Below the pieces are notes generated by a model. The model ran no database searches. It saw nothing but the letters and a program-made list of their open reading frames with translations, and was not told the DNA's origin. A DNA stretch of 64,000 nt from Arthrobotrys musiformis (lineage: Eukaryota > Ascomycota > Orbiliomycetes > Orbiliales > Orbiliaceae): NCBI GenBank assembly GCA_036971715.1, contig JAVHJL010000004.1:2480001-2544000 (forward strand), given 5' to 3'. The translations under genes and the position numbers were made by a program. Below are positions 44,498 to 58,300 of the stretch, piece after piece. The number at the start of each line of letters is the position of its first letter. Position 1 is the first letter of the stretch.

Positions 44498-46359
44498 TTA
44501 TGATAATGGAGCAATCACTGTGCCCCCCTTGACTATTACCTTGGGCGCAGTAAGGGTTTGGTGGGTTTCTTTTGTTGACCATTCCTGTCCGATTGGAAAA
44601 CGAAGGGAGCGTTCGTACTGATCGCTTGTTTCAAATGGATATGGAAGGGCAGTGGCAAGATACTTTGTTCCCTACATGCGGAAGCCGATATTCGTCAGTC
44701 TTCGCCCTTGATATAGCATGGAATAGGAAATAGTACCTTTTTACAGAGTTTTTGGTTTAAAACGACCTTTTCAGTTCTAGCTTTGTGGCTTTCGGCCTGT
44801 TGTTTGCTAGCTCCCCTCTGTTTGCGGGATTTGCTCGCGCTCCTTGCCAAACCACTCCAATTACCCCAACCCTGTAGGCCCGGAGCGCCGCTATCCGGAG
44901 GGCTGGGATGCTTCGGCGGTTGGTCTGGAATTTCTTGAAGGATATTGTCACCAGCAAAAGCACGAGCCAGAAGTTCAGGTTGCTCGCTCCTTGTAATACC
45001 AGCCAAAGGCTCACTAGTACCCGTGGGGCTAGCGAGAGAGGTATCAAGCCACACGGTTTGCCCATCCTTATCTTCTCTGTCCCGTGTGCAGACTGGAGTT
45101 TTGATTTCATACCCCCGAGACGCCAACGACATCGGCAGTAAAGGCTCTACCTTTCCATCGCCTTTCGTAGGTTGGGATGGTAGCCATGGGTTTGTGATTT
45201 CCTCTCTACGACTTGGCCTTGGATCTGTGACAGAGCTGATCTTAGAAATTAGAGGCTGCGCACTTTTTCCGTCGTTCGGCGTGGATTTGGTCTGCCCCAC
45301 ACGGCCAATAAGTAGCCCATCATGGAATATACGCCTTCCCGTGGGGCTTTCCTGGTTAGTAGAAATTTCGGAGGCTCTGTTTCTAATAGCATTGCGCTTT
45401 TCAGCTTCCTCCATGAATTTCATTGCGAAAAGACGTTTATCAGAAACGCTCTCGCCATTTGGCGATTCCGATAAGGTGTTTTCGTCAAGACTTTGGGACA
45501 AATCCACGTCATGGCTTTGCTCTAGTGTGCTGACCCCCCGAAGAAAGTTTCCACTTTCACTCGAGGCCTCTTCCGCCTCGTCGTTGTTAATATTTTCTGG
45601 GGATGAAAGCCGCTTAGAAAGCCTTTGTTGGTCTTTCCTCAAAAGCCGTCGGTATGACTTGGATTTTATTTTTCTCAACCGCTTCGCTTTGGCTTCTTTC
45701 CGAAGAAGGAGTTCTCTTTCCATCCGCAAGTGCGCTGTCTTAGCCTTCGCATTCTGAGCGTCTCGCTTCGTGGAGTTCCCGGAGTCTGGTATAGGTTTAT
45801 CGGGTTTGGGGGTTTGCACCGCCAGGGACAGTGTTCGAGCAATTCGATCTTCTAACTTGGTGGATGTTTGGGTACCCGTTCGGCCCACCTGTCGTGACAA
45901 GTGACAGTTGCCATTATTCAAAGGGTCGGTCGCTTTCCCTCGAAGAGGGAATATTAATTGTTCCGCGCTTCGGGTTGACTTGACTGCGTCGATCCATTTA
46001 TCGAGCGTCTCCTTTGTTGTGGAATATGCCTCCTGTCGGTTCAGACGAACTTGAGTGGTATGTGGAGTAGGCGCAGATAGTTTCTGGCGATTAGGGGCAG
46101 AAGGGGCTTCAGTGTCGATATCGCCCACAAGGCCCTTCAGGGAGTTTCTTAAGCGCGAATTGCCGGCAATGACATCAAGATCCTTGACATCAAGTTTTGC
46201 ACTAGTAGCCTCACCCGATCTCAGGGCACTAGATACCCCACGTTTCCTTTTTCTTTGAGAGGATGCTGCTTGCGAAAATGTACCAACCCCTTCCATCAAT
46301 GCTATTGCTGCGGCCTGGCGCTTTAGCCCATGGTGCTCTGCGGATTTGACAGCCGACAT
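44498..46359 (-). CDS. UTP14: U3 snoRNP-associated protein Utp14, compact form, 598 aa
   Basis: Utp14 is part of the small-subunit processome in the nucleolus and activates the helicase Dhr1 to release U3 snoRNA. Exons on the minus strand: 46359-44737 and 44671-44498, totalling 1797 bases. Family landmarks in order are KLSAPTPHTTQVRLNRQEAY followed by ETLDKWIDAVKSTRSAEQL (about residues 93-140), LLLRKEAKAKRLRKIKSKSY with RRLLRK, MKFMEEAEKRNAIRNR, NPWLPS, and GWGNWSG. The last exon gives YLATALPYPFETSDQYERSL and RFPIGQEWST, the conserved C-terminus. Yeast Utp14 is about 900 residues with a long acidic N-terminus; here only about 95 residues precede the first conserved block, and they are not acidic. 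I saw no upstream exon that would restore it. Confidence 0.9.
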
Positions 46360-46783
46360 GGTGGGAAGAGAAACGGCAACTCCCTAGAACGCAATGGTTA
46401 AGATGAGAAGAAAAAGAACGGATGGATAATGGAAGCTCTGGTTTCAGAGGGTCGTTGCCCGCGGCGTACCCAACGTATCTAGTTTTGGCGTACCAATGGA
46501 TCGCTCCAGGGGGTGTATGCTTCGTAGCCACTTGTGCAAGCGGGGTACCTGGCAGGTATGTGGGCAGGGAGATGGGAGGTAGGTCGGCGGTATGTGTCGA
46601 GAGCAAATTCCATTAACGACGAAAAAAAGGCGACAAAAGGAAAGTGGTTGCCAAGGCTTAGGTAAGCCACGGCTGCATCGGTGCCAAGAACCGGCTGGCT
46701 TCAAACTGTAACAACCTCAACATGGTCGACTAGCTACATGTACTAACTACTTAAGTACTTGATATGCCCTGTTTCCTTTCGTG
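46360..46783. other. Promoter region of UTP14 and 3' region of the DUF3429 gene
   Basis: Both flanking genes are on the minus strand. The 424 bases between hold a few GTACTTAAGTAC-like motif copies at about 46738-46765 and short open frames with no family resemblance. Confidence 0.5.
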
Positions 46784-48212
46784 CTAATCTTTCCTCCGTT
46801 TTTCGACCCCAAGCTGCACCTGCCTGGCCTCCTCCTCGTCTTGCCGGACAAGTTTGCGATATCCGGCCCTTGTGGTTTTTAAACCCTCCGCTTGTCGTAG
46901 CCTCTGCACCATTTCTTGTGCCGAGTGGGGTGGTCCACTCTTTTCACCAATCTAAATATAATCATCAGAAACAATGACAGAATATAACAATGAAATAGGA
47001 CGACCACCGCCGAGGGTCCACCACCTACTTTGCTTCGGCCTATCAAAGTCATGACAATACATGCCCCGACGATAAATGTGAGTAAAAAACGATAGGTTGT
47101 GTACCATCGTGGCGCTAGTCCGCACCGTTAGCCTCCCACCCTCGTGCAAAAAACCGAGGACTGGCGCATACCTAATCCAAGCGTCGTCGCGCGTGAATCA
47201 GCGAAATACATCCCAGTAAACCCCAGGAATTGTGTCAATAGGGCAATGTCATATTGCATAAATACTGTTGGCCAGGCCATCGCAGGGGCGAGTATACCTA
47301 AAAGGTATCTCTGGTATCTACATGCCATATATATAGTATTATTAAATTGGGCGGATGGAATACTTTGATAAGGTGTTATTTGAGGGGTAGACTTACGGGT
47401 GGCTCCCTCCATAGGCAGCAAACTCGAGACCCCAATGTATTGCTCCTAAAAAACTGAGAATCACCGCCCCAAATCCGACCTGGACTGGCTCCAAAAGGCT
47501 AAGAATAGTGGAGGCTGTTTCTCGGTCTAGGAAGTAACCCACACCCTCTTGCGAGATTCTTTCAATGTCCCAGGCGAGGAAGAATGTCGAAACGGTTGTA
47601 GCTATATAGGGAACGAGGCCCACCCCTCCGAAGAATAACACCTCCTTCGGAACTTCCTTAAATGCAAAGGTTTCTCTAATAATGCTCTATTACCCAACAA
47701 AAGGTTACGTTTTAAGCTTCGAGGACGAATATATATGGCGACTACTAACCAAGTCATGCTGGAAACTCCCTTTTAAAGAGTTTTGTTGGCTACTGCGATC
47801 GCGATTGGAAGTATGTGAGGTTTCAGTGATAAGGCGGATAGGACTTGTCGCCGTGACCTGTAAATCGAGATTTTCTCAATATAGATCTAAAGATAAATGT
47901 ACGCTTCGAAATTACACCGGGGAAAATCGAAGGCACGTGGACGAATGAATTCATATGAATACCTACTTCGGAAGGGTCGCTTTTCGAAATATTACTATCG
48001 CGCGGACCTGGCTGTACTGATGCCTGAGGGTTCGAGTTGGGGGTCGTGTAGCTTCTCAGGGAGGCTAGTTGGCCGGGATATCGATGCAATGGACGAATTC
48101 GATTAATTTTGAAGTTAGTCTGTGGAACGCTTTGATTGGAAGCCAGCGAACTTAAAACTCCCCGCAGGGCCATGATTTGTCGAAGGCCTGTGGCAACGTA
48201 TTGTCTGAACAT
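46784..48212 (-). CDS. DUF3429 (TMEM69-like) membrane protein, probably mitochondrial, 337 aa
   Basis: Exons on the minus strand: 48212-47967, 47857-47750, 47656-47397, 47317-47172, 47114-47029 and 46951-46784, totalling 1014 bases. The N-terminus MFRQYVATGLRQIMALRGVL is basic and suits a mitochondrial presequence. About five membrane segments follow: VLFFGGVGLVPYIATTVS, FGAVILSFLGAIHWGLEF, RYLLGILAPAMAWPTVFM, IALLTQFLGFTGMYF and RFLLTFIVGACIVMTLIG. The motifs LGAIHWGLE, YGGSHPYQRYLLG and APRWYTTYRFLLTF are typical of DUF3429 proteins. The C-terminal 55 residues are charged and may form a coil. The biochemical role of the family is not established. The second exon is the least certain, though it gives SFQHDLEVPKEVLFFGG, which fits the family. 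Confidence 0.85.
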
Positions 48213-49378
48213 GATGGGTAGGTAATACGATATCGATATACCTATCACAAATTTGGAGGGAGTGTGTTTCCCAACTAGCTTCGAACTCCAGTCGCAAGAG
48301 TTTTTTTTAAATTAAGTAGGGATATTTCAAAGGGACCAATGCCAGTTGGCTCATGAGGCAAATATACATATATACCTGCTTAGCACCTCCTAGGTACCTA
48401 TATAGATAAGTAAGTAAGTATATACCCTCTGGCTGTTGATATTGGGCACGGTGGTAGTCAACGACCTTGCTATCTTCCTTTTTTTTCCCCTTCCTTCCTA
48501 GCTTCTTTCTTTTCGAATTTTCACCCTCAAGTCCCCTTTTGATGATAAACCATTTTTCTTGGGTTGAGGTGTATAGTATATAAGATTACAATATACGGTA
48601 CATGCATCATTGATGATCATTATATATATCATCATTGCGTCGTTTTGTGTTGGCTCTGTCGTTATATCGATGTCGCACACGTTATCAAGAACTCATTAAA
48701 TTTTATCGGGCGTTACGTCACCAAAACCGACCTACTTGGGTAGGTACTTAAGTACTTAACGTTGCATTGCAACAGCTAAGTAAGTAGATAGTTAGCACCT
48801 GGACTGGATCCTCGAGATTTGCACGTTGTACGTCACCAGATTTGAAGTTAGCCCCACCCTTGAGGAAGTCCTTGAGTAACGTACTTGTTGATACCCCGGA
48901 TTCGAGGCAGGTAAGCTAACTAGCTCGTCGTGTTTGTGGATATGCTGGCTCAAGTGCTTGCTTAGGTACCATCAATCAAACATCACCGCTCAAGCTCCAA
49001 TCCAACGACAACCAACTTATGATTACTAAATCTACCGAAGAAATCAACGACACCCCATACCTTCGCCTGTTCCCAGGCTCTCTAATGCCCCATCCCTCCC
49101 CGCTGCAGACACTTCGATCTTCCCGGATGAAAAGGTCCACATAGCCTGAAGAATTGGTTCCCGATATCTTAAATACCCGAGGCGACAATTCTAGTACCTG
49201 ACTAGGCTGGGTGGCACCTGATATTTAGCTACACAACAAACCGGCGACTTCTTTTATTCCGTTATATCCTTCTTGCTACCCCTTACTAGGCACTCGCGCC
49301 GTATCATCACTTCGATCTGACTCATACTTACTTGTCACCTGGTGCGCGAACCGTCGCTCGGTTCACCAAACGGGAATC
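48213..49378. other. Divergent intergenic region, DUF3429 gene / VPS13
   Basis: About 1.2 kb without a gene. Motif copies of the CCTAGGTACC/AAGTAAGTA kind lie at 48385-48425 and 48735-48790. The ATAT- and TGAT-rich stretch at 48560-48640 shows no coding character. Confidence 0.55.
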
Positions 49379-52300
49379 ATGTTAGAGGGCCTGGTTGCTA
49401 CCCTCTTGAATCGGTTCTTGGGGATGTATGTTGATGGGTTCACTCTGCTATTACCAACCACACAACACGCTAACATTCCTGGCTTAGGTATATTCGGAAT
49501 TTTGATCCCAAACAATTGAATATAGGGATATGGAGGTTCGCATCTCGCTGCTCCTCTTTGTCCTAGATGCAGGGTTTCTAACCTGCCTCATTCAGTGGCG
49601 ATGTTCAGCTACGGGACCTTGAACTTAGAAAAGAGGTGATATGCACTTGAGCACTCCACAAAAACTACGCATCGGATTTACTAACTCGATGCCTTATTCT
49701 TTCCAAACTTTAAGGCGTTGGATCAAATGAAACTGCCGCTGAATGTGTCGGAGGGACACCTTGGGCGCCTGACCCTCCAGTAAGCGTTACCCTGGCACCC
49801 CTATTATTCCACCGAGGAGGAAGAGGAGGGAAGTGAAGCAGAACTTGCGAGCCCCTTTGAATTATATACTTACCTTTTCCAACTCCCTTGTATCCAGAAT
49901 ACCATGGAGCAATTTGAAGAACAAACCCGTCAAGGTTACTATCGAAGATGTCTTTCTTCTAGCCACCCCGAAGCATGATTCAGAGGTAAATTGATGACCG
50001 CATGTCGCCCTGAGGACCACACACCGATATAAACATTGACATTTAAAATTGTTTATAGTATGACGAAGAAGACGAAGAAAGAAGACGGCAAATTTTGAAG
50101 CAAGAGAAACTCGAGAGCGCAGAGCTAGTCCATGAAAGGACAACCTCCGGACTTTCCGAGGAGGAACAACAGAAACACCAGTCCTTTACTGAATCCCTAG
50201 TCACAAAGGTCTGAATGAACGAATCAAATGTCCTATGGCTACAACAGACACTCACTATAATCACTAGATCGTTGACAACTTACAAGTGACTATAAAAAAC
50301 ATCCATATCCGTTACGAAGATTCGATCTCAACACCAGGAGTGAGTTTCCTATCTACGTAAAATCCCTCTTCGGGCTTAGGGGGCTAACAAAAACATATTT
50401 GGCACCACTCTAGCATCCGTTCGCTTTAGGGTTTACGCTCGAGGAGTTTTCCGCTGTTTCAACGGACGAGAATTGGCGGCCAATATTTATTCAAGGGAAC
50501 GTTGCGGTTACCCACAAACTCGGCAAACTTAGGTCCTTGGCCGTCTATTGGAATACGGACACGGAGCTTCTTGGACATGGTGCCCACGAAGATGTCCTAA
50601 CGGAATTCCCACGACTAATCGCAACGAGTAACCAGGCGGCTGAGTCGCAACAGTTCATTCTAAAGCCAGTGAGTGGCGAAGCAAGGCTTGAGCTTTGTAA
50701 GACGCCATCGCGGGAAACACCAAAGCTAAAGGCTCGAGCTTTATTTGACGAAATTGGCTTTGTCATCGACGAACATCAATATCGGGACGCTTTAATGTTG
50801 ATTGATCTATTTCATTTCTATATACGCCATCAGCAATACAAGAAGTTTCGGCCAAAGTCAAAACTCGCCGAGGACCCCAAAGCATGGTTCAGATTCGCAA
50901 TCACAGCTGTTCGGGACGAAATACACGAGAAAAATAAAAAATGGACATGGGGTTACTTTAAAGAACGAAGGAATGACAGGCTCCGATATATCCAGCTTTT
51001 TATGAAGAAGAAGAAGACCGAACCTCTTGCACCGAGCGAAACGGACGAGCTAAAGAAATTGGAGTGGAAGCTCTCCTATGAGGATCTGCGGTTTTATCGT
51101 TCGTTAGCGAGAAACCAGCTTCGCAAAGAAAGGGCGATCGTCAAAAAGCCACAAGAACAACAACCAAAGGGCTGGTTTTCTTGGGCCTGGGGCTCAGCCC
51201 CAATCGACGGCGAGAATGAGGCATCTGACGAAGCTACGATGACCGAGCAACAGCGTCGAGAGCTTTACGACGCGATTGATTGGGACGAAAAAAAGTTACT
51301 CGCTGAAAGTATTGATTTGCCCCGTGACTCCATAAAAATGGAGCTAGAGACAAGCCTTAAAACTGGGAGCTTCACCCTCAAGCGTGGCCCTCACAGCGCG
51401 AATGCGGTGGAAATTACCTCCTTATCATTCGACAACTTCAAAGCCGCACTCGTACAACGTCCAGATTCGTTTTTAGCAGAGACTAGTCTAGGGGGCCTAC
51501 GTGTCTATGACGGAACCACGCCTGGATCTTTATTTCCACAAATAGTAAGGGTAAAGCCTAATGAAACAGGTGTAGATTCGCAGTCCACCGACGTCAAAGG
51601 TACCCGTTTCAACGACAAGGACGCATTCTTCCATGCGACCTTCGAGCGAAACCCATTGGACGAGAGCGCCGATTCCGCGGTAACAGCAAAGCTCAGAAGC
51701 ATGGAAGTCATTTACAATCCAAGGTTTTTGGAGGAGATTTACAAATTCTTTAAACCACCAGAACGGCATATGGAATCAATAGGTGCCTTAATGGAGACCG
51801 CCGGCGCCACCGTGGAAGCAGTTAGGCAGCAGACTAGGGCTGGTCTTGAATTCGCATTGGAAGAGCACAAGACTCTCAACGCTAAACTCGATCTTCAAGC
51901 CCCGCTCCTTGTTATTCCGGAAAATGTCACAGCTCATGCCGCGAATTGCTTAATTATTGATGCCGGCCATGTGAGCCTTACCAGTGACCTCGTACAGAAA
52001 CACGACGTCCAAGAGATACAAGCGAAGCAAAGTACCCAGTACACAGACTCGGACTATGAGAAATTGGAGTCTCTCATGTATGACAAATTTCTGCTACAAC
52101 TCAAATCGACTCAAATTTTGATCGGCCCATCGATCGAGGCAACGATAGCCCAACTTGAGGAAGAGGGCGATTCGAAACAGCTCAGGGTTGTCGACCGCAT
52201 TAATATTGATTTTAAAATCGAAATATCGATTCTACCGAAAGCACCCAATTTGACGAAGTTTCGAATATCCGGACATATGCCAATGCTGCATGCTAGCGTC

Positions 52301-55300
52301 TCTGATAAGAAGTACAAAACATTAATGGGCATTATTGACGTTGCAATCCCTAAGTTCAATGATGGCGATTTCAACAAAAAGAATGTGACGGAGGGCGGTC
52401 CAAAGGGTAGCAGTAAGAAACAGGAGGCCCACAGACGTGATTCCACTTTCCGTTTTTCGGCCCAAGAACAGGCTTTGTTACTCGTTGAAGAGGAGTCCGA
52501 TGATGGTAGCCAGGATGACGATCATTTTATTGAGGCTCCGGAGGGTCGGTCTTCTGTAAGTTTCGTTTATTGTTTTACCCAAGATGCTGGAAATGCTAAG
52601 TACAGATACATAGGACGCTCCTAAGCTTCATCAGAAAACATTCGAATTCAAATTCCAAGTCGATAGACTCCAAGGGTCGCTGTTTAAAGCCGAGGGCACG
52701 ACGAATGCGCCTGACAGGCCATTGGCGGAACTCGTTGCGGACGGCTTTATCCTTAACTTCTACGTTCGGCCATATGACATTGTTGCTGATGTAATTCTGA
52801 AGACTTTGAACTTAGAGGACCAGATCGATACGGACCCTTCTCCCCAATTCAAAAGCATAATCACTTCCGAGGGATCTAAAGACAAGGGGAAAAGTTTAGT
52901 GCACGTCAAATATGCGAAAATCAACCGAAATTCGCCGGAATATATGACAATATATGAGGGCATAGATACAAATATCGACGTCTCTATTTCAACCGTTGAT
53001 GTTGTCGTCACTCGAACGACACTCCTAACACTACTAGACTTTATCGTCACAACTTTTACAAACCAAAACGAGAAACACCCTGAGACGGCCCTCTTAGGTG
53101 AAAGGGAGCAGGACCGCGAGTCTGTAAATTTGCAGACCCCGGAAATCGAATACGGGCCTGAAAAAATGCGAGTCAAAATAGATCTTTCTACGATAGCTCT
53201 CATCCTAAACAACGACGGGCTTCGGTTGGCAACATTAAGCCTCGCGTCAGCAGACGTTGGTGTGTTCCTGATGGGGAAAACTATGCGTATTGGTGCGAGA
53301 CTAGGAAATTTTTCTCTATTAGACGACATCAATGAGGGTGCAAGCACAGAATCGGATTTACGTCAGCTCATGACCATTGAGGGAGACAATCTTGCTGATT
53401 TTCGCTATGAAACCTTTGACCCTGATAATGCGGCGGCATACCCCGGCTACGACACATCGATATATTTGAAATCCGGTTCCATCAAAGTCAACTTCGTCGA
53501 AGAGCCCTTCCGCAAGATCGTAAATTTCATGGTTAAATTTGGTCGCATGCAAGCATTGTTCAACGCTGCCAGGCAGGCGGCGGTTAACCAAGCTAGCCAT
53601 ATACAAGACCGGGTTAATAGAATCCAATTCGATATTACAATTCAGACGCCTATCATTACATTCCCAAGAGTCCCACGGTGTGGTAGGGTTGGAAGAGACA
53701 CCATTACGGCATTCCTTGGAGAAATATACGCCTCGAACAAGTTTACCCCGCTAGACGACTGCGACCATTCCCCGATCGTTAACAAGATTGAATCTGGTAT
53801 CCGGAAGGTCAGGTTAATATCCGCGCTCAACTTTACACCCAAAGTTGTCGAAGAGCTTGAGATGATTGATAAAATTGACCTTGGGTTTAAGATAAATTAT
53901 CTCGAGCACCAAGAGAAACTGGAACGGCCAGATATAGAGGTGCCAATGTCAACAGCTATGCCGATGGCGATCTATTGTGCTAATCTTTTTTTTTTTTTCA
54001 TATAGGTCCAAGGTACAATGTCGGACTTGAAAATGAAACTTTCGCAGGATCAGCTCCAAATTCTCGTGGACCTAAGTCGCTCAATCCCCGGAGTGTTTGC
54101 CGGGGAGCCCGAAGACTACGCTCCCCCGGATGCGGCCCCGCACACCGGAAATACGAATCTAACTGGGCGGCCCCCCATATCAGATAGCCATACTCCAGCC
54201 TCAGATCTAAACCCGGAGTTGTCTGTGGTATCCGGCATATGGACCAAGGTAGATTTAATTCTCACAATGGGCGATATTAGCCTTGAACTCTTGGTTTCCA
54301 CGCCATTGAATCCAATTCGTGATACAGCATCAGCCAGCCTATCAAAATTTTCGTTGAATAGGACTGGAATAAAATTGCGAATGATGAGCGACGGGTCGTT
54401 AGAATCCGAGGTTCTTATAAAGTCTTTTACGATCAACGATAGCCGTCGAAGAGAAACCAATAAGTACCGCAAAATAATGTCCTCTACTATTACCGATGGG
54501 TCCCAGTTTATGGCCAGTGTCACAGTATCAGGACAAACGAACCGTCACCTCATTGCGATGCTTACCATTGACAGCCCAAGAATAATATTTGCGCTTGACT
54601 ATTTATTCGCCCTTCGAGACTTCATAATAAACGGTATTGGGGTTGACGAAACAAGCCCCATGGACCAAATACCTACAAGCACAGAGGGTTCCAGTACAGA
54701 GGAAGTTTCATCTGATTCAGAAGTGGATGCTTACGCCAGTAATGGAAAGGAAGAGATGCCTCCCCCAAGCGCATCAAATGAAAAAACTGGGGCTCAAATG
54801 GAAACATCTTTCAGGATTAATATTGTTGATGCGCAGGTCATTTTGATTGCACACCCAGAGAGCAGCAGCTCGGAGGCTATTGTATTGGGAACAAAACAGG
54901 TGCTCTTGGCACAGCAGCATGCCCTGACTCTAGAGGTGAGCAAAGTTGGGATGTTCTTATGTAGGATGGATAAATTTGAAACAAGTAGGTTGCGCATTTT
55001 GGACGACTTTGGAGGAAAAACATCCATGGAAACTCGACCAGTCGGGGATGGGCAATCTATCACGTCCGTATCGATAAGTATCGAGCCACTTGTTTTACGT
55101 GTTTCCCTTAGGGATATAATGCTTGCGATGCAAATTGTCTCAAAGGCCTCCGAGCTATCAGGCTCCGCGAGCGCACAGGATCAGGTAGATGCCCCGAAAC
55201 AGTCCCAGTTCGGGCCCTTGAATTCATCATCCAGCTCGGCCAGAAAGCCGGCAGCTGGCAGATCTTCCTCTATCTCAAAACCTTCGATATCTGGAGCAGT

Positions 55301-58300
55301 TACAGCTATCCCATCAAAGGGGCCTTTGCCTACCTCTACGATTTTGAACAAAGAGGAAATGGTTGTCGCGATTGATGGGTTCAGGGTAATTCTGATTGGA
55401 GATGCCCACGAGCTCCCTCTGCTAGACTTGAGTGTAAAACACTTTACGGCTAGGGTTGGGAACTGGTCTTCAGAGGTATGTACGCAAAACTTTATGAATA
55501 CAGTCAGAAGAAAGCTTACACTATACCCAAAGATGAATGGAGACACCAATATCGAGATATTCGTCAATATTTACAACTTTTCAAAGTCGGCCTGGGAGCC
55601 ATTAATTGAGCCTTGGCAACTGGGACTTCATGTGAGCCCGACTCTTTCAATAACCTTCGTCATTTACTAACATAGAGAAAATGGGTAGATATCCCGTTCT
55701 TTAAACCCTGGACGCTTAGCTATTGAATTGTTCTCGAGAAAAATGATGGAGCTTACCATAACGACACAAAGCATTGTTTTGGCGTCCAAGGCTGTCCAGT
55801 TCCTTTCTCAGAGCGATGAGGTTTTGACAAAGCCACGGGGAGCTGATGCCCCCTACAGAATCAGGAATCATTCAGGGTATCCGATCCATGTGTGGGCTGA
55901 TGTTGAGAGCAGCTCAGGAACTTCAATGGCAAGACGTTTAGAAGACGGAGAGGAGGCACCTTGGAGATTTGAAGAATGGGAGAAAATGCGAGAAGTAAGT
56001 AATACAGCCGTAGCACAAGAGATAAACTATACTAATAAAAATGAAGAACCTTAATCCTGAAGGTGGCGGGGGGGTTGTTGGGGTTAAACTAGAAGACACC
56101 CCATTTGAGAGTGTAACCAAGATACCTGTCAACCGTGAGGGCGAAGAAACGTATGCGCTCCGACCTCGAGCGAACAAGATCGTCCACCGCCTGTTGTGTG
56201 AAGTACACCTCGGCACGGATAACGTGAAATACATCACCTTTCGGTCCCCGTTATTGGTTGAGAATAACACACAGATCCCCATTGAACTCGGCATTCTCGA
56301 CTCGGGGCGTGCTCATATAGCTAGGATTTACAAAATAAAGCCAGGGGGGGCCCATCCTTTCCCCGTTGAAGCAGCATTTTATAGTTCTGCTGTTGTCAGA
56401 CCAGATGGTAAGAGCTCCCCGCCTTAACCGTTTATAGTGGCTGACTGCCGCCCATGCAGCCGGATTCGGGTACAACTGGTCGGACAGCAGGATATATTGG
56501 GAGGATCTTCGTGGCGCGCCTACGCAAATGCTCACCTGTAAAAATGAGGAGGAAGTTGCACCACCGTTTTATTTCCACGTCCACGCCAATTTCGATAGGA
56601 CAGACCCTTTGACAAGGTAAGATAGGTTGCATTTGTCGGGAACACTTAGCTAAAAATCGCATTCCAGGAAATACCCCAACATGAAAATCCGGCTATCGGC
56701 GCCCGTTGAAGTTGAAAACCTCCTACCTTTTGATTTTAAATATCGCATTTATGATAAGAATACGAAGAAAGACTGGACAAACTTCCTAAGAAAGGGTGGC
56801 TTGAGCCCCGTGCATGTCGTGCAGCTATCCCATCTTCTCTTGATGAGCATAGAAATGCAAGATACCGGTAAGTGCGATGCTAATGAGCCGCCTCCCTGCT
56901 CTTGATGCAACTGACTATTTTTAGTTTTTGGACAAAGCGAATTTGCGATCATTAACTCCGCGGATAATGATGATTTCAAACGCGAGTCGTCCCTCTCTCT
57001 GAAGGATAGGAATGGACTGCCGTTGAAACTCAAGCTCCACTACTAGTAAGCTACCCTCTCCCTCTCCTCCCCCCCTTTTTTTTTTTTGGTCATAGCTAAT
57101 TTTATGTAGCCCGATCCCTAACGCTGGTGGGGCGTTTCGAGTGTCGGTATATAGTCCATTCTTGCTTCTGAACAAGACAGGGCTTGAAATATTCGTCAAG
57201 GCAAAATCATCTATGCAACAAGCTCGTCCGGCAGCCGGACAGTCTTTCTCAGGTTAGTCGAAAATGTTATTATTATTATTTTTTTTTGATGCCATCTGTT
57301 CTCATCCTAGGCCGATTTAGAAAACCTCTCCCGGAAGAAAGCAATCCCATATATGTTTTCCTACCTTACCGACGACCGTCGAAATAGAGCTCTCTTGAAG
57401 GTTGGTGACTCGGCATGGAGTAGGCCGGTGAGCTTCGAAGCTATTGGAAACATTGATGATGTCGTCATTGCCAGCTCATCTCGGCAAGAAGAGATTCATA
57501 TTGGAATATCTGTGACTGAGGGAGAAGGAAAGGTATGTTCGTAGTTTATTATACCTTCTTAAAGTGTTTTAATTTGACTAACTGGGGGTTCATTGGTAGT
57601 ATAAAATGACAAAAATAGTCACATTGACTCCTAGATTCATTCTAAATAGCAAACTATCGGAAGAAATAAACGTGCGCGAGTCGGCCTCTTCAAGAATTAT
57701 GACACTCAAGCCAGGAGAGCTATTGCCTCTCCATTTCTTAAGGCAGTCCCACGAAAAACAGTTAACACTTTGTTTCCCCGGACTGGATAATCAATGGTAC
57801 GGATTTTTAAACCCTAACATTAAACTAGATATATGTTAACCGAGAACCTGGAAAGGTCTTCGCCGTTCAATATCTCTGATATAGGAACTATTCATGTTAA
57901 AATATCGAAATCAGGCCGAAGGCAGCGCTTGGTCCGGATAGAGATCCTACAAGAGCATGCCACAATATTTCTCCATATCAGTATGGAAACAAAAAGTTGG
58001 CCATTCTCAATGAGAAATGAGAGTGATGCTGAGTTTACTTTTTGGCAAGCGGTAGGTTTGAGCTTTGCAAATATCCAGTTGCCTGCTACTAACCATAACT
58101 GTTTGCAAGGACCCCCACCTCGATGAGGATGACGACCAAGCCAATAACGACTCTAACTTCCGGCCTATCCGATACCGTCTACCCCCTCGAAGCATAATGC
58201 CATATGCATGGGACTTTCCTGCCGCAAGGAAGAAAGAGCTCATTCTATCTTCTAATGGAAAAGAACGACACATCCGGCTATCGGAAATCGGGAACCTGGT

